Below are positions 6,401 through 14,998 of a stretch of DNA of 33,738 bases, one piece after another. The notes under the pieces were generated by a model. That model was not told the DNA's origin. It did not search any database and saw only the letters and a program-made list of their open reading frames with translations. The translations under genes and the position numbers were made by a program. The DNA is from Tritrichomonas musculus (Eukaryota; Parabasalia; Tritrichomonadida; Tritrichomonadidae), in assembly GCA_039105265.1 (NCBI GenBank), contig JAPFFF010000176.1, forward strand, positions 1 through 33,738. Direction: 5' to 3'. Position 1 is the first letter of the stretch. Each line of letters opens with the position of its first letter.

Positions 6401-9212
6401 AAGAGATTCAACTGAGTTCATCATCAAGTGGATCGAGTGGTTGTTTGAGCAATCCAAGCAGGTGTATCACGATAAGGTTCAATATATGAAATCCTTCATC
6501 AATCAACCAGTTGACAATCTCAAAACCATTGATCGCAACCTGAATGTGATAACCGTATTTGGATTCAACTCGAGTAGATTCGATAGCAACCTATTCAAGG
6601 AGTATCTCAATTACAGTTCAGGAAGCAATTCCATTATCAAGCGAAATATGTTCTGGAGTGTTGAACCCAATAGCATCATTGGTACCACATCCTCATTGAA
6701 GCAGTTCATATTGAAGTCACCCAAATACGACACCAAGTTGAGATTCATCGATGCACAATCATTTGTCGCAGGAGGTACATTACGACAATTCGGGGTTGAT
6801 TTTGGGGGAGTTGAGAATAGCTCAAAGGGTGTGTTCCCATATGAAGCCATCAACACTGAGAACTACAATGAGGTCCTCTCAAAAGCAGAGCCATTTGAGT
6901 ATGAGGCGTTCTATAGCTATCTCAACCAGAAGAATCCATTGACACCAGATGATTACAAGCTATATCTCGAGGATGCCAAAAATTATAAAACCCGATGGGA
7001 CTACCTACTTGCATACAATGATAATGATGTCGAGATGATGATCAAACCCATTGACAACCTGATTGCACTCAATGCGCAGTACAACGTGGACCTCATCTCA
7101 AACCTATCGCTAAGCAAGAATGCATCCTGTATCAAGTACGCACTCGCATATAAGGAATTTGAGGAAGAATTCCATTCTCCAAATGCCGAATACTCTATAC
7201 AGAATCCCATTAACGAATTCAAGCCAAATCTCAAGTGGTGGCGATTCAAATGCGAGAACTACTATAACCAGGATGTCAAATATAATCTAGCTCATAAGGA
7301 CCACCTCAGGAATCTCGATAGATGTGTTTGCGAGGAGCAATTCGATAAGTTCATGGAGATGTACAACAATCCTGATACTGGCAAGTGCCATCTCTGTGGT
7401 GAGCACTTCACATGGACCAACAGACCTACTCTCGATAGAATCAATAATGATATCGGTCATGAACTCAGTAACTGTAAACTCGCTTGTGCGGAATGCAACA
7501 GACTTCGCAGTCGTGATGACCCCAATATAACCAAACTACGAATTCAGCTGAAGAAGTACTGCAAGATGATGCATCTCCCAACACTCATCAACGATGAACA
7601 GGAGTATTACAGCTTACGGAACAACATCACTGGTGGTCTATCCAATGTCATGCACCGAGTCAACATCAAGGGTCATACCAAAATAAACCGTTTTAGATAC
7701 AACGCCGTTGATCACAAGGTAATCTCATATGATACTCCTCATACGATGACTCACATTGTTGGAGTTGATTTCAATAGCTTATATCCATCAGCATTCAGTT
7801 CAACCAAACATGATTTCAATCCATATCACAGAGGGGTTATGTATATGCCAGGTTCCATGATAGAGCGATTCGAGGTGTATAAGGATGGTACCAAAAATAT
7901 GAACACCTACAACTCATGTATGCATATCATCAACAGCCAGAAGCTCCGAAAGCATCCCAAATTCCTGTTCAAAGCGGAGGTCATGTTGAAATGCCCAATA
8001 TCCAAAATCAACTACTTCATCAATTTCCCACCTGTATTTCGCAATTTCGATATCACCAATGATGAGGCCACAATTGGTCCATATATGCACAACTACATGA
8101 CTCGCAATAAGCTTCCATCGGTTGACAAAACTGAACGGAAGCTGACCATGAGTGTTGATACAATGGGTACCTATCAGACATTCTCGAACTACTACCTCTG
8201 GTTCCTCCTCGACCATGGACTTGTCATCGAGGATATCAAGAGTCTCACCAAATACGAGGCTCATCGCGGATTCAACCCATTTGTTAGCGAGTTCATGAAA
8301 CGCCGTCAGGATATCATATCGGGAGTTGCTAAGGGGAATGGCGCTGAAAGCGACTTGAGCGTAGCGAATGAGAAGTTCTACAAGATCAGCATGAATGGCT
8401 CATATGGGTACGATGGGATGAACACCGAGAAGTTCTCCAAAATCAAGATATGCTCACGCGATAAGACCTTCCAGAATATCATCTATGACAACTATGTCAG
8501 TGGCACCAAATTGAGTGATGACAACTATCTACTCCAGATGAACCCAAAGAGCTTCAAATGCACGACATGCCTTCAGGAATCATTCTGGACTCTAGATAAT
8601 GCCAAATTCTGGTATCTCACATTCATATACGACTTCATGTACAAGTGCCTTGATGTGGAGCGATTCCATTTCATAGAGGGGGACACTGATAGTGCATATT
8701 TTGCAGTTGCTGGTGATGATACCAAGGGGTCCGATCAAGAGTTCAAATACATCATCAAGAATAGGGCATTCTATGATGAGAACATATATAAGTTCATGCC
8801 GAATCCCAATATAAACACAATCGCTGATGAGAAGAAAATACTGGGTCTCTGCATTGAGAAATATGGTGAGAATATGATAGCGTTAGCCCCCAAGTGCTAC
8901 ACCATATTTAATAGTGGAGCTGTCACCAAGGCACTCAAACTCAAGGGGGTCTCCCTCAAGAAAAACCGTATTACAAGTGATGATTACAAGGACATCATCG
9001 ACAATGGCGGTGTGAAGGTTGGCAAAAATATCAATCTGCAGATGGTGATGAATAACAAAATCCAGAGCAAAATCAGTGAGATGGCGATGTCCAAGATCAC
9101 GGTAAACAAGAATGCTCTCACCGGGACTCACACCAAAATGATTGTCCTCGAGAACCAATCCTGTGCACCATTCATCCACGGACTCACATCAGGGGACTAT
9201 ATTATGCTCTAA
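3480..9212 (+). CDS. polB: Protein-primed family B DNA polymerase with long repeat-rich N-terminus
   Basis: Replicative polymerase of the element, 1,910 residues. Exonuclease motifs: YDFET near 929-933, FGFNSSRFD near 1027-1035 and YNDND near 1179-1183. Polymerase motifs: DFNSLYPS near 1430-1437, KISMNGSYG near 1635-1643 and GDTDS near 1734-1738, then PKCY. Between the exonuclease and polymerase parts, residues about 1303-1342 form an HNH-like zinc module (CHLCG, LDRINNDIGH, CAECN). Upstream, residues about 714-885 have DDNLCWYRFLAACL followed by HIMYIKDAEKL and a CPKCG...HHNMNRFKNHVDNC zinc finger, a region known before Polinton polymerases and loosely OTU-like. The first 470 residues are repeats and charged coiled coil. 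Protein-primed polymerases use a terminal protein as primer at linear ends, which fits the inverted repeats. The start follows two T-tracts. Confidence 0.92.
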   Translation: MSNITNGHFGKIPTKTVKNYINIVNNEFGGNIPTNLTYVAQLSKLSRFLNEKSFVDRIGFDTRSALQESHFDTFFGQLRAEQEDEQLRAETEQRLRKLEDDRLEQERLKQKQELAEKERKRLERDRLKQERLAKEAEEQERKRLERDRLKQERLEQELAEKERKRLERDRLKQERERKRIAEERERELNRKITNGNFDKRYIPTETVKNYINIVNNEFGGNIPLTDKYIVELTKLSGFLNENSFITRTGFNPDGILEESHFDTFFGQLRDERAEQERLEQELLEQERAEQERLERKRAKRHAKKARKRERAEQERLEQERIERERAERLANDNDYFNKFNRADYKVDNPIDAFQHKNTRDKFKQKLVRERIEHERAERLAADNDYFNKFDRTDYKVDDPIDAFQHKNTRDKFKQKLVRERIERERAERLAADNDYFSKFNRDDYKINDPIDAFHRMNTQDEFQQQLDDERKVCSYFNKYYPEYLNRAEIQDILKNRSKVIKLAHIIDGSTNIDGIPKDPENNEIFEYLSEFGHEFKSKHTGFLMVNEPEDYDKAVEAWNKYNKYADNDYNEREDIDTYEPIYIYYFNSISTLNSIYDGLQQVYKREVKPFKIYFQLSGVFETSSAENDTFQYTAREINWNNYKSAIPIVVRDEQSLDIVKYYIESVLHSYETSTSSTKLILVGTVSFTVSRMVKVSGPIKDLPKEIKNNKFIITDNADDNLCWYRFLAACLDDHLVKPKSGCKPKSGCKTKHRTQAARKLLCEDHNIVYSTKPSQAAIDLLNNYPGTSIESMKASAEKHHLNVDIYEYLEDLKVYNLQDQWKYNEDNSFRKSALLFTQNRIIHIMYIKDAEKLTNIHICPKCGSYAHYGHHNMNRFKNHVDNCTGVFRKQFIPNREPLPYCPHILGNPVYEYCLAYNLKWKPNIYYITYDFETVEQPVNASIGSSTTINSRLIPLSVSSCVKSQSGCTTKHFSLRDSTEFIIKWIEWLFEQSKQVYHDKVQYMKSFINQPVDNLKTIDRNLNVITVFGFNSSRFDSNLFKEYLNYSSGSNSIIKRNMFWSVEPNSIIGTTSSLKQFILKSPKYDTKLRFIDAQSFVAGGTLRQFGVDFGGVENSSKGVFPYEAINTENYNEVLSKAEPFEYEAFYSYLNQKNPLTPDDYKLYLEDAKNYKTRWDYLLAYNDNDVEMMIKPIDNLIALNAQYNVDLISNLSLSKNASCIKYALAYKEFEEEFHSPNAEYSIQNPINEFKPNLKWWRFKCENYYNQDVKYNLAHKDHLRNLDRCVCEEQFDKFMEMYNNPDTGKCHLCGEHFTWTNRPTLDRINNDIGHELSNCKLACAECNRLRSRDDPNITKLRIQLKKYCKMMHLPTLINDEQEYYSLRNNITGGLSNVMHRVNIKGHTKINRFRYNAVDHKVISYDTPHTMTHIVGVDFNSLYPSAFSSTKHDFNPYHRGVMYMPGSMIERFEVYKDGTKNMNTYNSCMHIINSQKLRKHPKFLFKAEVMLKCPISKINYFINFPPVFRNFDITNDEATIGPYMHNYMTRNKLPSVDKTERKLTMSVDTMGTYQTFSNYYLWFLLDHGLVIEDIKSLTKYEAHRGFNPFVSEFMKRRQDIISGVAKGNGAESDLSVANEKFYKISMNGSYGYDGMNTEKFSKIKICSRDKTFQNIIYDNYVSGTKLSDDNYLLQMNPKSFKCTTCLQESFWTLDNAKFWYLTFIYDFMYKCLDVERFHFIEGDTDSAYFAVAGDDTKGSDQEFKYIIKNRAFYDENIYKFMPNPNINTIADEKKILGLCIEKYGENMIALAPKCYTIFNSGAVTKALKLKGVSLKKNRITSDDYKDIIDNGGVKVGKNINLQMVMNNKIQSKISEMAMSKITVNKNALTGTHTKMIVLENQSCAPFIHGLTSGDYIML
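3486..4290 (+). repeat. Duplicated 80-residue domain separated by coiled coil
   Basis: Bases about 3486..3720 and 4056..4290 are copies at an offset of 570 bases within the polymerase reading frame. The stretch 3523..3577 is identical to 4093..4147. Each copy encodes about 80 residues beginning ITNG and ending ESHFDTFFGQLR. Between them is a charged coiled coil containing a 66-base repeat with copies starting at 3831, 3897 and 3963. Confidence 0.9.
4434..4883 (+). repeat. Three tandem 150-base repeats in the polymerase gene
   Basis: Units start at 4434, 4584 and 4734 with an exact 150-base period (50 codons). Each reads roughly ERIERERAERLA, then NDYFNKF, DYKV, DPIDAFQHKNTRDKF. The first two units are nearly identical in their second half and the third is the most diverged. 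The in-frame period keeps the reading frame open. Confidence 0.92.
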
Positions 9213-9245
9213 ATTTGGGTGACAGCAAAATTGCTGCGACCTACA
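9213..9245. repeat. Palindrome between convergent genes, copy 2
   Basis: The 33-base spacer between the convergent polymerase and fibre genes holds GTGACAGCAAAATTGCTGCGAC at its centre, a near-palindrome identical in its 21-base core to 1520..1540. Its place between two 3' ends would suit a transcription-end or RNA-processing signal, but copy 1 inside a gene argues against a simple terminator. Confidence 0.6.
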
Positions 9246-12200
9246 TTAGGCCTTAAACACAGCTAATGTGGATCCGTTGATGATACCAGTTATGATACCC
9301 ACTGTCATACGATTTATTTTTGAGGTTATCGCGGTCTCACCAGTGAGTATCTTCAGTTTATTATCAGCGTTATCGATGAATACCTCATCCCCAATGGAAT
9401 AGCATGAGGAGTCCTCGACCTTAACCATGTAATCCCCATGAGTGGCGAATGTGATACAACCATTGGCTTCATCGATTCTGACGCATATACCAACATACTC
9501 CTTCCAGGTACCAGTGGTCTTCACACTACATATACAATCAGTGGTGTCAGCTTCAGTGCTAGGTACCCATTTCGAATCCTCACGATGATATACCTTGCCG
9601 GTCATATATACTGGGGCTCCAATGACGAAATCGGTGATGGTGTTAACCGATGACTCGATTGGGGAGTAGTGGGTGATGGTTGTGTTTGATTGTGCACCGT
9701 AAATAGCAGCCTTGAATGTTGCTAAATACTCTCGGGACATGATTTGTCTTGAATATAGTTGTCTAGCATCTAATAATTCCTGAGTAGTTGTCCAGGGATA
9801 TCCAAATATTGGGAAGCTATATGTAAGTGGACTTGATGTTATATCAACAGTGCCTTCATAATATAGTGGGAATTTGAAATTGTCGAAATACACAGTCCTC
9901 TGATGTAATACTATTACTATGTTATGGGGATTTCCATCTGTATCACGGAATAACACCCTTATTTCACAACATAGTGCATATTCACTTACTATGTATTCCA
10001 GTTTAATCACATTATCTACAAGTTTTAGATAACGAATTGATATATCCGAGGACCCCTCCTCAATTGGACTGCAATCAATGGCACACCTTTTTATTAGCTG
10101 CTCATCTGTAACAGCATTCGACTTCAATGCAAAGTTATCAGTCACATATTTCACCGAAGTAATCATATCATCGCTCACAGGTTGGTTGCTGATTAATGTG
10201 ATAGATGCATCATATATATTGGTCAGTGTATCGTCCGCGGCTCTCAATGAGACGACACGTGTACCTACACGAATATCTATTGATTCACCCCCAAAGGGGT
10301 TGAGAGCTGTCGCATCATCCCCGGTTGATTTGTATATGAGATTTGCACCCTTTCGACCAGAATACGTATATTCGGCTTCTTCATATGATGCATCTTCGGC
10401 ATTTCGTTTGAACTTCACGATAATATTTTTGGTTGTTAATACCCTTCTGATATATTCATCTGGGATTACACAACCACTATCATTCTGCGCACATTGAATT
10501 GTGAATCGTTCTGGACTTTCATCAACAACATTCGAGTCTTTGATAAATGGTGATTCGATTTGTGCTCTAATGAAATTATATGCTATTGGATTATTATTTC
10601 TATGTGCTGCAATATATGATACATATACAATTTGTCCATCATCATGACGCCATATTATTCTATCAATGCGTTTGCCATTGCTATCATACCCGTCCATGCT
10701 ATCAAAAGTGCTAGTAGAACCATTTGGTTTAAATACTACATCAATATGCATTATATCATCATCTTGATTATCACCCCAATTAACATCAAATACCAAATGA
10801 ACTCCAGCATTGGGTAGCTTAGGGGTAATATATACACCCTCAGATAATTTTGCTGGATATTCAATATTCAATTCAGTGCCATATAGTGCGGTACTCAGTG
10901 TAGATCCATTAACCAAATCTGTGGGGATCTCAGGGATATCCGTTTTGAGAGCATACTCACCTAAGTTCGCAAGCTTCGCGTAAGACTGTAAGTCCTGCGC
11001 TTTAGCGTACTCACCTAAGTTCGCAAGCTTCGCATACTTCCCATCAGCCACATCCTTGGTCTCATACTTATCTAATTCATATGCGAGCTCATCTTCATCG
11101 ACGAACTTCTCATCAGCCTGGGCACTAGTATAATATGGTGTCAAGTCAACTGGTTCTGGGATATCTGTTTTGAGAGCATAAGTGTTCGACACATATCTAG
11201 CCGAATAAGCGTTTTTGTCGGTTGGTTCGACAGTTTTGGTAATTGAGCATGATAGTATTTCCGGTGTATCACCAGTTCCTGGATTGATTAATTCATGGGA
11301 GTTATACAGTATCCATAGACCAGAACTACTTCCGTCGATATGCAGTATCTGAGAGGGTAGATTATCATCATCGTCATTGTACGAATAGTCTGCGTGAACA
11401 TAATGGGCCGTATAGTAACTGTCTGATGATACAATATCCAACCCATATTGCTCAATCAGTACATGATATGGGTCGTAATCCAAATCAAGAATTGTATTAT
11501 TGGCGATTGTGAATTGAATAATTGTTTGCCCCTCAATAATCTCTGGGATATCGCCTTTCACTTGATCAATAATCTCTGGGAGGTCTTCTTTTCGAACATA
11601 TTCTCTGGCACAAGAATCCAAAGCCGCTTGAAGACCTTCATTAGCCGCCATACTTGTTAAACACATTGATGCTTGAGCTGATAATGGTTTAACATCTTCA
11701 GCCATCAATTTCTGAAACATTTCGTCTGGTAATTGATCTCTTATGTTCAATTGCAACTCACTATTTTTGAGAACTGTGGGTATCTCAGGGAGGTCCTGGG
11801 TCTTCACATACTCACTTAGGTCCTGAGTCTTCGCGTACTCACTTAAGTTCGCAAGCTTCGCATATGGTTCCAAAGCAGTACTCAATGAATCACTCGTAAC
11901 GATGTTCTCAGGGACCTCAGGTATTTCAGTAGATAGCGCACAGTTTTTGGCGATGTAATCACGTAATTCCCCAATGGCACCATCCACATCTTCACTAGAT
12001 GCGTACTTCAGCATCTCCGTATTGAAATCCTCGGTTTTCACATAGTCGAATAGCTGGGTTTGCAAAGCATATGACTCAAGGTCCTTGGCTAAAGCATATT
12101 TTTCGAGTTGCTCACCAACTGTACTCGTAATGAGTTCCTTGATTTGCTCCTGGTTGGGACCAGTTATATTCGAGCCATTGGACCCAGAAGGTACTTCGCA

Positions 12201-12302
12201 CTTGGCATGGCACATGCATGCATACTTTTTGATGTACTCTATTAGTAACTCGTCAATAGTGGCTGCTTTTATTGAAAATCCACTCTGTTCTATACTAAAC
12301 AT
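9246..12302 (-). CDS. Fibre-like virion protein with YAKLANLSEYAK repeats
   Basis: Predicted elongated surface or fibre protein of 1,018 residues. The first third and a second block near the middle are built from degenerate 9 to 12-residue units of the type YAKLANLSEYAKTQDL, interspersed with DLPEIP. Such repeats resemble trimeric phage and viral fibre shafts. Between and after them are beta-rich segments. The last 140 residues (GAPVYMTGKVY ... CICSVKTTGTWKEYVGICVRI ... YSIGDEVFID) look like a compact beta domain similar to those at tips of phage tail fibres or decoration proteins. No signal peptide or membrane segment is seen. The start sits 18 bases from that of the divergent 891-residue gene. 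The fibre assignment rests on repeat style and position among virion genes. Confidence 0.6.
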   Translation of the reverse strand: MFSIEQSGFSIKAATIDELLIEYIKKYACMCHAKCEVPSGSNGSNITGPNQEQIKELITSTVGEQLEKYALAKDLESYALQTQLFDYVKTEDFNTEMLKYASSEDVDGAIGELRDYIAKNCALSTEIPEVPENIVTSDSLSTALEPYAKLANLSEYAKTQDLSEYVKTQDLPEIPTVLKNSELQLNIRDQLPDEMFQKLMAEDVKPLSAQASMCLTSMAANEGLQAALDSCAREYVRKEDLPEIIDQVKGDIPEIIEGQTIIQFTIANNTILDLDYDPYHVLIEQYGLDIVSSDSYYTAHYVHADYSYNDDDDNLPSQILHIDGSSSGLWILYNSHELINPGTGDTPEILSCSITKTVEPTDKNAYSARYVSNTYALKTDIPEPVDLTPYYTSAQADEKFVDEDELAYELDKYETKDVADGKYAKLANLGEYAKAQDLQSYAKLANLGEYALKTDIPEIPTDLVNGSTLSTALYGTELNIEYPAKLSEGVYITPKLPNAGVHLVFDVNWGDNQDDDIMHIDVVFKPNGSTSTFDSMDGYDSNGKRIDRIIWRHDDGQIVYVSYIAAHRNNNPIAYNFIRAQIESPFIKDSNVVDESPERFTIQCAQNDSGCVIPDEYIRRVLTTKNIIVKFKRNAEDASYEEAEYTYSGRKGANLIYKSTGDDATALNPFGGESIDIRVGTRVVSLRAADDTLTNIYDASITLISNQPVSDDMITSVKYVTDNFALKSNAVTDEQLIKRCAIDCSPIEEGSSDISIRYLKLVDNVIKLEYIVSEYALCCEIRVLFRDTDGNPHNIVIVLHQRTVYFDNFKFPLYYEGTVDITSSPLTYSFPIFGYPWTTTQELLDARQLYSRQIMSREYLATFKAAIYGAQSNTTITHYSPIESSVNTITDFVIGAPVYMTGKVYHREDSKWVPSTEADTTDCICSVKTTGTWKEYVGICVRIDEANGCITFATHGDYMVKVEDSSCYSIGDEVFIDNADNKLKILTGETAITSKINRMTVGIITGIINGSTLAVFKA

Positions 12303-12320
12303 TTACTATAAAATAAAGGT
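12303..12320. promoter_or_regulatory. 18-base divergent promoter
   Basis: TTTACTATAAAATAAAGG separates the start codons of two long divergent genes. On the minus strand it reads CCTTTATTTTATAGTAA before the ATG and on the plus strand it is TATAAAATAAAGGT. Any initiation signal for both genes must lie in these bases or inside the coding sequences, so leaders must be extremely short or overlap. Confidence 0.6.
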
Positions 12321-14996
12321 ATGATTACCGTAATTAATAGTGGAGTCAAGGACCCCACATACCGAGAGATTCTTAGGTGTATGGTACAAAAATGCAAAAT
12401 ACCAAATGCAATCGTCTATAATATAATAGCCGCCATCAATAGGCCAGATTTGTACACGGATGAGGTATCGCATAAGCTTGAAGATATGAAAAATGCATGG
12501 GAAAGCACCAACATAAATGACCCAGATCAGTTTGCGAAATTGTATTGTAATTTACTTGTATATTCAGCATTCTTCGAAGATCTGGAGCAACATTTGAAAC
12601 CCCCAGGAGATCCAAGCGAAGTCCCTAGCGAAGTCCCTAGCGAAGTCCCAAGCGAGGAACTCCAACAGGATATCCCCGAATTTGAGGAACCTATTGAGCT
12701 AGAATTTGAGGAGGAGGAGGAAGAAGGTGATATGAGTCCATTCCAAATACTCACACCCAATCGAATAGCTCGAATTAGTGTTGATATGGATGCACTTAAG
12801 ACTCAAGATATACTCCCCGAACAAATCCTTAATGTATTACCCAAATACTATCGCATTGCTGATGACCCCGATAAATATGCACCCCGCAAACTAAACCAAA
12901 TTGAGATTCGAGAGGTACGAGATATGGTTGATAATATCATACGTAACTTGGATTCAATCGAGAAAAAGCAAGTCGATATCATTAGGTCTCCAAAAACCAA
13001 TAAAGAGGTATCTAGTATACGGAAATGCATTACAACTGTTAAAACCTATGAAGATATCGAAGCTGAAATCAATAAGGAATTCTTACAATCCCTGACCAAT
13101 TTGCCAGGTGAGAGTAATATGGGTAGACTTATGACTACATTCAACAAAACACTCAAACATGATTTGCAAGCACTTCGCAATTTCGGTGTTTTGGGTGAGG
13201 ACTCATATGATGGACTTACGGAATGCTATAATAGGGCTATCCATCCACAGTCTAGTGATGACCTTAAAACAAAAGATTTGGTAGCCTCATTACATGAATA
13301 TATTTCTAGAGGTCAATATGAAGATACCCGTGATATATTAGATAAGCTCAATCTAGTAAATAAGCTTAATAGCAAATCGCATAAATCGAAACCCTCAGGA
13401 GATCCAAGCGAAGTTCCTAGCGAAGTCCCTAGCGAGATTCCATTAGGGGATATCCCTGGATCGGTACCCAAAGCGACATCCCAATTGATGACAAATATAT
13501 CCCCTGAAATCGAGTATACAAATAATAACATTTTTTCTTCACCTAAAGAAACTATGACAGAAGCACCATCCTTTATAGGATCTGATACACTTAACAATTT
13601 AAAGGGACTCACGGTACCAGATGATGATGATATTGGTAATTGGGGTCATGATGAGAATACAGCATCATTCGTTGAAGATCTAACTCAAGAAAACCCATTT
13701 GACAATACACAATTATTATCCGAATACCGAGCTAAAAGACGTGGAACCACGGGAATCCGAAAAGGTAAAGGTTATGAACAAGTATCTGATGCAATGAATA
13801 AGTTAAAAATACACAATTTATCAAAGGTTCGTGATACATCTAAATACAAACGTGACTTCCTCGACTTAATCATTAATGGGAACTATCGAATTAAATATAT
13901 TCCAGATGCAGCTCGAAGAGATACTGCACATGAATACTGCAAGAATCATCTCGATGCTGATGGAATACCTTTATATAGATTACTACCACCAAACGCCGCA
14001 GACCCATTAGGCAATTCCATTACTGATCTTAATGGAGACCAGGTTGATGATATTGTCCTTGTTGATAAACGTGGCAGTCCAGCCATTATAAATGGATATC
14101 AACTCGTTCAAGCATCACCATATAAGAAGGCTTGGGCTGCAACATACTCGACAAAGCAAGCTCGTAAACAGAACCCATTTAATGCGTGGTTGGTTGATAT
14201 GTTCCAGAAATCGCTTAATGATGTTAATTGGGAAACTGGTGAGTATAAGCTGGAGGCGAAGGAGGATATGAGTAATATGATGAATATTTATTCAAAGCTT
14301 GGATTACCTAAACCCAGAATAAGTAAACGATTAACACCAAATTCATATTGGGCATCTGTGTTCTCCCATTTATGGCATTTCTTTTGGAATCAGTACTATA
14401 AGCCTGTTGGTCCACTCAGGAAATTAACAGATTATCTCACTAGTACTAATGCAATGTTTGCTGTGCTATATGATCAACCAGCTCTAAAGGCTATTGAAGC
14501 TAGTAAGGGCCGGAAGATAGCTTATACAGATTGGCTCCTTTATAAGAAGGTCAATTCCGGGCAATATAATGTAGAAGTTGGTAGAAAACTTCAAGCTGAT
14601 ACTCAGGACATCATTAGTAAGCATATTAATTTCACTACTAATGAAGCAATGGTTGCAGAGGAAAACTGGGATGAACGTTTCAAATTCATCATGAACAGAC
14701 TCGTTTATGTTGTATTCATAAATGGTATAAAGGTAGACCCTTCTAAAGCGTCAAATCAAGGGTTGTTGCAAAAGTTATATAATACTGCTGTTTATGGAGA
14801 CAAGAAGCGTTTGAAGGCTAATCGAGATCAGTACAAAAATAATCTCATCCAATTCCTGGATACTGATCTTTATAAGAATAGGGGATATGCTGAATACAAG
14901 GAGTCTAAAGCTCAATCAGCTGAAGCAGCTCGTGAAAATGCTGTAAATCAATACTTCATAGACGAATATGCACCAGCAAAAGAAGCAGAAGAATAA
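12321..14996 (+). CDS. Large putative virion protein with FG-GAP-like motif
   Basis: This 891-residue protein is of unrecognised family. Residues about 1-90 are helical. Two acidic linkers carry PSEVP repeats (near 95-115 and 358-375), made by in-frame repetition of GAAGTCCCTAGC-type DNA. Residues about 500-891 are conserved-looking and mixed. They include DLNGDQVDDIVLVDKRG near 568-584, which matches the calcium-binding loop of FG-GAP/integrin-type repeats, and then NGYQLVQASPYKKAW and NPFNAWLVDMF. The C-terminal tail is Ala/Glu rich. Its size, neighbours and lack of catalytic motifs suggest a structural or packaging-associated component. Residues typical of the adenovirus-like cysteine protease of other Polintons were looked for and not found. 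Confidence 0.6.
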   Translation: MITVINSGVKDPTYREILRCMVQKCKIPNAIVYNIIAAINRPDLYTDEVSHKLEDMKNAWESTNINDPDQFAKLYCNLLVYSAFFEDLEQHLKPPGDPSEVPSEVPSEVPSEELQQDIPEFEEPIELEFEEEEEEGDMSPFQILTPNRIARISVDMDALKTQDILPEQILNVLPKYYRIADDPDKYAPRKLNQIEIREVRDMVDNIIRNLDSIEKKQVDIIRSPKTNKEVSSIRKCITTVKTYEDIEAEINKEFLQSLTNLPGESNMGRLMTTFNKTLKHDLQALRNFGVLGEDSYDGLTECYNRAIHPQSSDDLKTKDLVASLHEYISRGQYEDTRDILDKLNLVNKLNSKSHKSKPSGDPSEVPSEVPSEIPLGDIPGSVPKATSQLMTNISPEIEYTNNNIFSSPKETMTEAPSFIGSDTLNNLKGLTVPDDDDIGNWGHDENTASFVEDLTQENPFDNTQLLSEYRAKRRGTTGIRKGKGYEQVSDAMNKLKIHNLSKVRDTSKYKRDFLDLIINGNYRIKYIPDAARRDTAHEYCKNHLDADGIPLYRLLPPNAADPLGNSITDLNGDQVDDIVLVDKRGSPAIINGYQLVQASPYKKAWAATYSTKQARKQNPFNAWLVDMFQKSLNDVNWETGEYKLEAKEDMSNMMNIYSKLGLPKPRISKRLTPNSYWASVFSHLWHFFWNQYYKPVGPLRKLTDYLTSTNAMFAVLYDQPALKAIEASKGRKIAYTDWLLYKKVNSGQYNVEVGRKLQADTQDIISKHINFTTNEAMVAEENWDERFKFIMNRLVYVVFINGIKVDPSKASNQGLLQKLYNTAVYGDKKRLKANRDQYKNNLIQFLDTDLYKNRGYAEYKESKAQSAEAARENAVNQYFIDEYAPAKEAEE

Positions 14997-14998
14997 AT

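Noticed and set aside
12321-14996. Adenovirus-like cysteine protease, expected in Polintons
   Set aside because: I looked for the His, Asp/Glu, Gln and Cys pattern in the unknown proteins of element 1 and found no convincing set. It may be absent or too diverged to see by eye.
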